Shown here one piece after another: positions 7,636 through 13,133 of a stretch of 13,133 bases of DNA. Each line of letters starts with the position of its first letter. The stretch's first letter is position 1. Position numbers and translations under genes: made by a program. The notes beneath the pieces were generated by a model. That model did no database searches, was not told the DNA's origin, and saw only the letters and a list, made by a program, of their open reading frames with translations. The stretch comes from Planctomycetaceae bacterium UBA2671 (lineage in GTDB: Bacteria; Planctomycetota; Planctomycetia; Planctomycetales; Planctomycetaceae). The stretch covers positions 70,579-83,711 of the forward strand of contig DEML01000021.1 in the NCBI GenBank assembly GCA_002359185.1. Direction: 5' to 3'.

Positions 7636-9810
7636 TCACGCCAGAATCTCAATTGGTATTCCCTTGAAAGCAGGCGTTTTAGACCGCGGATCTCGTGTGC
7701 GGGGAACCAAGATGTTGGCTTCCGGATAGTACATCAGCGCATTACCCGCTTTGATGCCGGGGAATTCATAAACGAGAATATTCTTCAAAGCACCGGCAAC
7801 ACTTTGAATGGTCACCTTTTGATTGGCCTTCAGACCGAGACGAGTCACATCGTCTGGATGAAGAAGCACGACATCCCGGCGGTCGACGCCTCGATACAAA
7901 TCATAATCTTCATAGACAACCGTATTAAATTGTCCTTCGCTGCGGACGGTCATCAACTGGAGTTGATTATCGGGGTTGGAAGATTTTACTGTATGGGGAT
8001 GTAGTTTCGCTTTTCCACTGGGGGTTGCAAATTTGGGCGTGTGAAATGTCCTCCCCTCAATCTGGAATTCTTTCTTTGTCTTGTCGATCTCTTTGACCGC
8101 TTCATATCCCGGGACGACTGTGGAAATCATTTCCCGAATGCGACCGGTCTGTTCCATATTCGACCAGTGAATTGGTCCCTCATCTCCCAGAACTTTACTG
8201 GCCAGATGCGAAATGACTTCGATTTCACTTTTCGGTCCCTGATGCCGACTTGGCCCCCCATCACTGAGGCGAACATAGTTGAACATTGATTCCTGAGTCG
8301 TCGGTTGAGGCTCTTCATCTCGAGCGAGCACTGGCAGAATGATTGTCTCTTTGGCCAGGGCATGTGCATGACCAGTATTCAACGTCGTGCTCAGAGTGAC
8401 CAGCATCTCCAGTTTGGAAAGAGATTCCCGGGCGAACGTCGCATCAGGGTTGGAGCCGTAGAGATTCCCCCCCAGACACAACCCGAATTTCATCCGCCCG
8501 GCATGGGCATCTTCCATGCAAGCCAGAGTATCGAGGCCTGTCTCAGTGGGCAGTTGCAAGCCGTAGTTGGATTGGAGACGATCGAAGATGGCCTCTTTTA
8601 ACTTGGGAGTCACACCAACCGAGCCAATTCCCTGAACATTCGAATGGCCACGAATGGGCAACATGCCAGCATGTGGTTTGCCCACCATGCCCCGCAGACA
8701 GGCCAGGTTTCCGATAGCCTCAACATTCTCGACGCCGTTCGCATGATGGGTAATGCCCATTGTCCAGCAAAACACAGCATTCTTTGCGTTGGCATACAGG
8801 TCGGTTATCTGCTCAATTTCATCGAGTGTGACACCTGCCAATTGACACAGTTCTTCCAGATTCTGTTGAGCGAGATGATCGCGAAGTTCGGGCCAACCTT
8901 CCGTAGCCGTGTTGAGGAAGTTTTCATCATGAACCCCTCGTTCAACGATTCGTTTTGAAATTGCAGTTAACAAAGCGAGATCGCCGCCGATATTTGGTTG
9001 CACGTAAAGAGAGGCAATTTTTGTTCCGAAAATCAGACTGATTGGATCGCTGGGGACGCTGAAGTTGACCAGCCCCGGCTCGATGACGGGATTGATTACG
9101 ATAATCTTGCCGCCCCGCCTGCGAACATGCTTGAGAGAACTCATCAGACGAGGATGATTGCTCGAAGGATTGCCTCCGATAATGAAAACAAGATCAGCAT
9201 GTTCGACATCTTCAAGCAGCAGGGTGGCTGTGCCGGAACCGAAGGTGTTCGTCAAACCGACTCCACTGGCCTGATGACAATAATAGCTGCAGTTGTTGAC
9301 GTTATTGGTGCCGTAAAGTCGGGCGAACAGCTGCAGCAGAAAGCCGGCTTCATTCGAACTGCGGCCGCTGAAATACCAGAAGGTTTCCGCTGGTGTGAGC
9401 GATTTGAGTTTCTCTGCGATTATCGAGAACACTTCTTCCCAGGAAATCGGCTGATAATAATTGTCGCCTGCTCGATAAATCATCGGCGAAGTCAGGCGGC
9501 CGGCGTGTTCCAGTTCTCGAGGCGTAAATTGCTGCATCTGGGCAACTGAGTAAGTCGAGAAGTAATCGGCGGGAATCGCCCCCTGCATATCAGCGACCAT
9601 GGCCTGCAGGCTTTTCTTGCAGACTTCGGGGAAGGAGCCTAACTCATTGACCATGCCTCCTTTTTGTCCACCCATTCCCAACGCACAGGTTTTACAGGAG
9701 TTGCGGGAACGCATGGCCTTCCAGAGTTTCCAAAGTCCACCGGCTTCGCGAGATTTGGAAAAGGTATAAACAATGGCGCGCCAGCCGCCGCCAGATTTCA
9801 CTGGTTTCAT
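7636..9810 (-). CDS. FdhF/YdeP-family molybdopterin oxidoreductase, alpha subunit
   Basis: The 724-residue product belongs to the formate dehydrogenase-like molybdopterin oxidoreductases of the FdhF/YdeP branch. The N-terminus carries SCKTCALGMGGQKGGMVNE (38-56) and EVCKKS, giving Cys39, Cys42 and Cys64. The usual third Cys of the CxxCxxxC cluster motif is replaced around Met46, so the iron-sulfur cluster may be unusual. The molybdenum-ligand position is Cys178 in YYCHQASG, where classical FdhF has selenocysteine followed by His. Further family landmarks are GGNPSSNHPR (212-221), the Mo-cofactor segment RGHSNVQG, and a C-terminal molybdopterin dinucleotide-binding barrel that includes TVRSEGQFNT. 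Length fits the family. The substrate is unknown; YdeP-type members are linked to acid resistance and others to formate oxidation. No FdhD, NADH or quinone partner subunits are encoded here. AAGGAAG (complement of 9819-9825) precedes the start by eight bases. Confidence 0.9.
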   Translation of the reverse strand: MKPVKSGGGWRAIVYTFSKSREAGGLWKLWKAMRSRNSCKTCALGMGGQKGGMVNELGSFPEVCKKSLQAMVADMQGAIPADYFSTYSVAQMQQFTPRELEHAGRLTSPMIYRAGDNYYQPISWEEVFSIIAEKLKSLTPAETFWYFSGRSSNEAGFLLQLFARLYGTNNVNNCSYYCHQASGVGLTNTFGSGTATLLLEDVEHADLVFIIGGNPSSNHPRLMSSLKHVRRRGGKIIVINPVIEPGLVNFSVPSDPISLIFGTKIASLYVQPNIGGDLALLTAISKRIVERGVHDENFLNTATEGWPELRDHLAQQNLEELCQLAGVTLDEIEQITDLYANAKNAVFCWTMGITHHANGVENVEAIGNLACLRGMVGKPHAGMLPIRGHSNVQGIGSVGVTPKLKEAIFDRLQSNYGLQLPTETGLDTLACMEDAHAGRMKFGLCLGGNLYGSNPDATFARESLSKLEMLVTLSTTLNTGHAHALAKETIILPVLARDEEPQPTTQESMFNYVRLSDGGPSRHQGPKSEIEVISHLASKVLGDEGPIHWSNMEQTGRIREMISTVVPGYEAVKEIDKTKKEFQIEGRTFHTPKFATPSGKAKLHPHTVKSSNPDNQLQLMTVRSEGQFNTVVYEDYDLYRGVDRRDVVLLHPDDVTRLGLKANQKVTIQSVAGALKNILVYEFPGIKAGNALMYYPEANILVPRTRDPRSKTPAFKGIPIEILA

Positions 9811-9854
9811 TGTGCAAACTTCCTTCGTGTCGAATCAAACCTTACTGATTAATT

Positions 9855-9863
9855 ACTATAACA
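9855..9863 (-). promoter_or_regulatory. Probable extended -10 promoter of the oxidoreductase gene
   Basis: On the minus strand the sequence reads TGTTATAGT, matching the extended -10 pattern TGnTATAAT with one mismatch. It lies about 45 bases before the ATG at 9810, which would give a leader of roughly 40 bases. No good -35 box is seen, as is typical of extended -10 promoters. Confidence 0.4.
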
Positions 9864-9896
9864 TGAGCGGAAGCGGATTACAGGGAATGTCCAGGC

Positions 9897-9932
9897 AATA
9901 AAAAAGCAGGCTCGAAGATATTCGGCCTGCTT
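9897..9932 (-). terminator. Intrinsic terminator of gmd
   Basis: A perfect 8-bp stem (AAGCAGGC 9904-9911 with GCCTGCTT 9925-9932) encloses a second 4-bp stem (CGAA/TTCG) with a GATA loop. Read on the minus strand, the hairpin is followed by a T-run (TTTTTTATT). It lies 46 bases beyond the gmd stop, so it ends gmd transcription ahead of the oxidoreductase promoter. Confidence 0.85.
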
Positions 9933-9978
9933 ATGAATTTTTGAACGGGGTTCCCCAGGGGGAAATTCCTATGCGATC

Positions 9979-10950
9979 TTACACTCCGATCAATTCCAGA
10001 TCATTCTCGACCATCATTTTGACCAGGTGTTTGAAGTTGACGGTAGGTTCCCAGCCCAGTTTTTCTTTGGCTTTGGTGGCATCGCCCAGTAAGAGATGAA
10101 CTTCTGCAGGTCGGTAGAATTTGGGATCAATAATCACATGATCTTCGTAGTTTAGACCCACTTCGGCAAATGCGAGTTCACAAAAATCACGGACAGTCCA
10201 GGTTTCGCCTGTCGCGACCACGAAATCATCTGGAGATTCCTGTTGGAGCATTAAGTGCATCGCTTTGACGTAGTCGCCGGCAAATCCCCAGTCGCGTTTT
10301 GCTTCGAGATTTCCCAGAGGCAACTTATCGATTTCGCCTTTCTTAATACGAGCGACATACGATGTGATCTTCCTGGTCACAAATTCAAAGCCTCTGCGAG
10401 GTGATTCGTGATTGAACAAAATCCCCGAACTGGCGAACATTCCGTAGGATTCGCGGTAGTTTCGAGTCATATCGAAGCCGGTCACTTTGGTGATGCCGTA
10501 TGGCGAGCGGGGATAGAATCGTGTTTTTTCGGTTTGAGGCACATCCTGAGCATGCCCGAACATTTCGCTGGAGCCCGCAAAATAGAACTTTGCTTCGGGC
10601 ACAATTTCGCGGACGCATTCGAGCAAATAATGAGTGCCATCGATATTCACACGGAATGTCGAAAAGGAATCTTCAAACGAATACGACACAAAACTTTGAG
10701 CAGCCAGATGATAGACTTCATCCGGCTTCACTTCAGAGAGCACATTGTACAGGCTCGGAAAACTTTCCAGTGAAGCCGAATGCAGATGCAGTTTGTCGAG
10801 TACACCACTGAGCCGGTTCATCCGATGCGAAGGATCTTCCAGGGCAACCCTGCGGACGATGCCATGAACTTCATAACCCAGTTCAAGCAGATGTTCTGCT
10901 AGATAGGATCCGTCCTGTCCAGTGATTCCCGTAATTAATGCGCGTTTCAT
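9979..10950 (-). CDS. gmd: GDP-mannose 4,6-dehydratase
   Basis: This 323-residue short-chain dehydrogenase converts GDP-D-mannose to GDP-4-keto-6-deoxy-D-mannose in the cytoplasm, the precursor of GDP-fucose, GDP-rhamnose and GDP-perosamine for surface polysaccharides. The NAD(P)-binding motif is TGITGQDGSYL (7-17). The active site shows AGSSEMFG (125-132) and YPRSPYGITK (146-155), giving Tyr151 and Lys155. Family-specific blocks are NYRESYGMFASSGILFNHES (164-183), LEAKRDWGFAGDY (215-227) and a VHLLLGDATKA block (284-294). It is somewhat shorter than the common 340-370 residues but complete. No reductase or aminotransferase partner is present in the window, so which sugar it feeds cannot be told. 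The start has only a weak GAGACAG upstream, but the Rossmann motif begins immediately, so no other start fits. It is divergent from thiC and followed by a strong terminator. Confidence 0.95.
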   Translation of the reverse strand: MKRALITGITGQDGSYLAEHLLELGYEVHGIVRRVALEDPSHRMNRLSGVLDKLHLHSASLESFPSLYNVLSEVKPDEVYHLAAQSFVSYSFEDSFSTFRVNIDGTHYLLECVREIVPEAKFYFAGSSEMFGHAQDVPQTEKTRFYPRSPYGITKVTGFDMTRNYRESYGMFASSGILFNHESPRRGFEFVTRKITSYVARIKKGEIDKLPLGNLEAKRDWGFAGDYVKAMHLMLQQESPDDFVVATGETWTVRDFCELAFAEVGLNYEDHVIIDPKFYRPAEVHLLLGDATKAKEKLGWEPTVNFKHLVKMMVENDLELIGV

Positions 10951-11059
10951 CTGACTGTCTCAAAATAAAAAAAGGGCAGGTTTTGATGCAGAATGCGGAA
11001 ATGATAGGTAAGTTGACTCTGCGAAACTACCATTGAAACAGAAACAAACCGCACGATGG

Positions 11060-11087
11060 CTGATTTTCTCTGAAAAGACTCTATAAT
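11060..11087 (+). promoter_or_regulatory. Candidate thiC promoter
   Basis: A perfect -10 hexamer, TATAAT, lies at 11082-11087, with a poor -35 (CTGATT at 11060-11065, three of six matches, 16-base spacer). A transcript starting near 11094 would have a leader of about 130 bases. AT-rich DNA makes a chance hexamer possible. Confidence 0.35.
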
Positions 11088-11225
11088 CAATCTGGAACTA
11101 CAACTTTTAAATAAGTGGTTATGAATTCCAAATGAAATGAAGAGTCTATTTTGCAGTGGTAACATCCACGTAAAAACATCCGTGTCTTGAGTGGCAACGG
11201 TCAACTGATAACGATTGGATCTGGT

Positions 11226-13031
11226 ATGAGCGATACACATTCTTCCTCAACGTACGAATTGCCGAACATCGGCGGAAATCCTTCCAGTAAAGCTGAAGGA
11301 ACGAATCCGGGGTCGTTTGCGTTATCCCCGACAATTCAGGCAGGACCTGAAGGGGCACGAACTTTCGCCTCGCCAGACACTCCCGGCATGCCAGCTCCTT
11401 CTGAGAAAACCGCCTGGGACTTCATGCCTGAAGGCTGGACGAAAAAGACAGGCTTTGAAACTGACTATCATCGAGCAGAGGCCTGGCAGGCTCCTGCAGA
11501 CTTCGAGCCGATCACCCAGTTGGAATCGGCTCGAATGGGCATCATCACGCCGCAGATGGAACGAGTTGCGGAACGCGAGCCGCATCTGACTTCCGAACAG
11601 GTTCGCGACGAAGTTGCAGCCGGACGCATGGTCATCCCAGCCAATACGGTTCACCTGAATCACCAACTCGATCCAATGTGCATTGGTCGAGCCTCCCTGA
11701 CAAAAGTGAACGCCAACATGGGAGCTTCACCAGTTTCTTCCGGAACCGATGAAGAAGTCGAAAAGCTGCACTGGTCCATCAAATGGGGTGCAGACACCGT
11801 GATGGATCTCTCTACAGGTGGAGATCTCGACGAATGTCGTCAGGCAATCATCAAGAACAGCACCGTGCCGATTGGAACTGTGCCGATTTATTCGATGATC
11901 ATTGGTCGTAAGCTGAGCGATCTGACTCACGAAATTATCCTCGAATCGATCGAACATCAGGCAAAACAGGGTGTTGACTATTTCACCATTCACGCAGGTG
12001 TCCTACGAGCACATCTCGATTACGTCAAAAAACGACTCATCGGCATCGTCTCCCGCGGCGGCTCTTTGCTGGCCAAATGGATGATTGACCATGGCGAAGA
12101 GAACCCAATGTATGTCCTCTGGGAGCAAATCTGTCAGGTGATGCGTCAATACGATGTGACCTTCAGCATCGGCGATGGCCTGCGTCCCGGCGGATTGGCC
12201 GATGCGACCGATCAGGCTCAATTGGCAGAACTTTGCACATTGGGCGAATTGACCGAACGAGCCTGGCGACAGGGCGTGCAAGTGATGGTTGAAGGGCCTG
12301 GACACGTGCCGTTCGATCAGGTCGAATACAATATGAAACTGCAGCGAACTATCTGTCATGGGGCTCCGTTTTATGTACTCGGGCCACTCATTACCGATAT
12401 CTTTCCCGGTTACGATCACATCACCAGTTGTATCGGTGCGACTTCTGCGGCTTATCACGGAGCGAGTATGCTCTGTTATGTGACTCCGAAAGAACACCTC
12501 GGGTTACCGAAGAAAGACGATGTTAAACAGGGTTGTATCGCCTATAAAATCGCTGCTCATGCAGCCGACATCGCCTTGGGAATTCCCGGCACACGCGATC
12601 GGGATGACGAACTGACCAAAGCCCGCGCCGCTCTCAACTGGGAGAAACATTTCGAGCTCAGTTTCGATCCTGATACCGCTCGTGCCTATCACGATGAAGA
12701 TCTCGACGTCGACACCGACTTCTGTGCGATGTGTGGTCACGACTGGTGCAGCGTGCGTATTTCCCGCGAGATTGTCGAGTTTGCTTCCGGGAAAGATGAA
12801 AACTACGCCTGGGAAAAAGCAAAGAAAACAGCGGCTCTCACTCCAGAACAACAGGCCATCCTCAAACAACGGGGTGTTCTCAGTCCCAATGAGATTCACA
12901 AGCTGGCGTCAAAAACCGTCAAATCGATGCCAGCAGATGACAAAGGCAAGGCCAATTGTCACAGTGATTACGTCGATGCCGACTCGGCTAAGCACCTGCA
13001 GGATGATCTGGTTGAAATTGAAGTGAAGTAG
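11226..13031 (+). CDS. thiC: Phosphomethylpyrimidine synthase ThiC
   Basis: ThiC is a cytoplasmic radical-SAM enzyme that rearranges aminoimidazole ribotide to hydroxymethylpyrimidine phosphate for thiamine synthesis. From the ATG at 11226 the product has 601 residues, typical of long-form ThiC. The C-terminal iron-sulfur motif CAMCGHDWC (Cys500, Cys503, Cys508) is intact. Core family blocks include VNANMGASPVSSGTDEEVEK, WGADTVMDLSTGGDL, VPIGTVPIY, VEGPGHVPFDQ, YVLGPLITDI and CYVTPKEHLGLP. A longer frame begins at a TTG at 11187 and adds 13 residues. The ATG is preferred as the standard codon, although its ribosome-binding site is weak (GGAT). No other thi gene is in the window. It is divergent from gmd across 275 bases. 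The tail after the cluster (to Glu600 and Lys601) is hydrophilic and looks dispensable. Confidence 0.96.
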   Translation: MSDTHSSSTYELPNIGGNPSSKAEGTNPGSFALSPTIQAGPEGARTFASPDTPGMPAPSEKTAWDFMPEGWTKKTGFETDYHRAEAWQAPADFEPITQLESARMGIITPQMERVAEREPHLTSEQVRDEVAAGRMVIPANTVHLNHQLDPMCIGRASLTKVNANMGASPVSSGTDEEVEKLHWSIKWGADTVMDLSTGGDLDECRQAIIKNSTVPIGTVPIYSMIIGRKLSDLTHEIILESIEHQAKQGVDYFTIHAGVLRAHLDYVKKRLIGIVSRGGSLLAKWMIDHGEENPMYVLWEQICQVMRQYDVTFSIGDGLRPGGLADATDQAQLAELCTLGELTERAWRQGVQVMVEGPGHVPFDQVEYNMKLQRTICHGAPFYVLGPLITDIFPGYDHITSCIGATSAAYHGASMLCYVTPKEHLGLPKKDDVKQGCIAYKIAAHAADIALGIPGTRDRDDELTKARAALNWEKHFELSFDPDTARAYHDEDLDVDTDFCAMCGHDWCSVRISREIVEFASGKDENYAWEKAKKTAALTPEQQAILKQRGVLSPNEIHKLASKTVKSMPADDKGKANCHSDYVDADSAKHLQDDLVEIEVK

Positions 13032-13066
13032 GGGATTGGTTGAGGTTTGAGGGTTGAATGCAACAG

Positions 13067-13100
13067 TCCTCTCTCCTTGGGGAGAGGGTATGGGTGAGGG
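13067..13100. repeat. REP-like GC-rich palindrome downstream of thiC
   Basis: CTCTCC (13071-13076) pairs with GGAGAG (13081-13086) around a TTGG loop. A G-T wobble and one more pair extend the stem to eight. It is followed by TATGGGTGAGGGG. This palindrome plus GGGTGAGGGG tail resembles dispersed intergenic repeats seen in many bacterial genomes. Only one copy is in the window, so repeat status is inferred. It could also act as a weak terminator, but there is no T-run. Confidence 0.4.
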
Positions 13101-13133
13101 GAAAATTCGCGTTTATTGTCCTTGCGATGGGTC

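Noticed and set aside
11187..11225. Upstream TTG start giving ThiC 13 extra residues
   Set aside because: No ribosome-binding site precedes the TTG, and the in-frame ATG at 11226 gives a normal-length ThiC.
11195..11230. Resemblance to the TPP riboswitch core (AACTGATAACGATTGGATCT near the thiC start)
   Set aside because: The match is loose, there is no proper CUGAGA partner box, and the segment runs into the start codon, leaving no room for the closing stem.

Overview
The window reads like a chromosomal stretch of a planctomycete (Planctomycetota). This is inferred from the gene mix: a YhaO/YhaN-type pair, a secreted PQQ-type propeller protein, a long FdhF/YdeP-type molybdopterin oxidoreductase and a ThiC carrying a CxxCxxxxC motif, together with moderate GC and long leaders. 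No rRNA, tRNA, CRISPR array, insertion sequence or phage gene is visible. No gap between confident genes exceeds 300 bases.

Left block, + strand (245-6480). Three genes run in the same direction. The first encodes a metallophosphoesterase-fold protein of the SbcD/Mre11/YhaO type whose metal-binding motifs are almost all destroyed. The second encodes a 1044-residue SMC/Rad50-like ATPase of the YhaN type with a two-helix membrane hairpin where Rad50/SbcC carry a hook. The third encodes an exported beta-propeller protein with a C-terminal Ig-like tail. Together they suggest a membrane-tethered ATPase complex with a catalytically dead partner and possibly an extracytoplasmic partner. This is the most interesting part of the window.

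Middle block, - strand (6458-10950). A membrane-anchored nuclease strikingly similar to animal DNase I converges on the propeller gene, and the two coding regions overlap by 23 bases. Next come an orphan FdhF/YdeP-type oxidoreductase alpha subunit with a likely extended -10 promoter, and GDP-mannose 4,6-dehydratase (gmd) followed by a clear intrinsic terminator.

Right block, + strand (11226-13031). thiC (thiamine pyrimidine synthase) is divergent from gmd. Its long leader shows a consensus -10 box, but I could not recognise a TPP riboswitch in it. A REP-like palindrome follows thiC. gmd, the oxidoreductase and thiC look like ordinary, functionally unrelated housekeeping or accessory genes.
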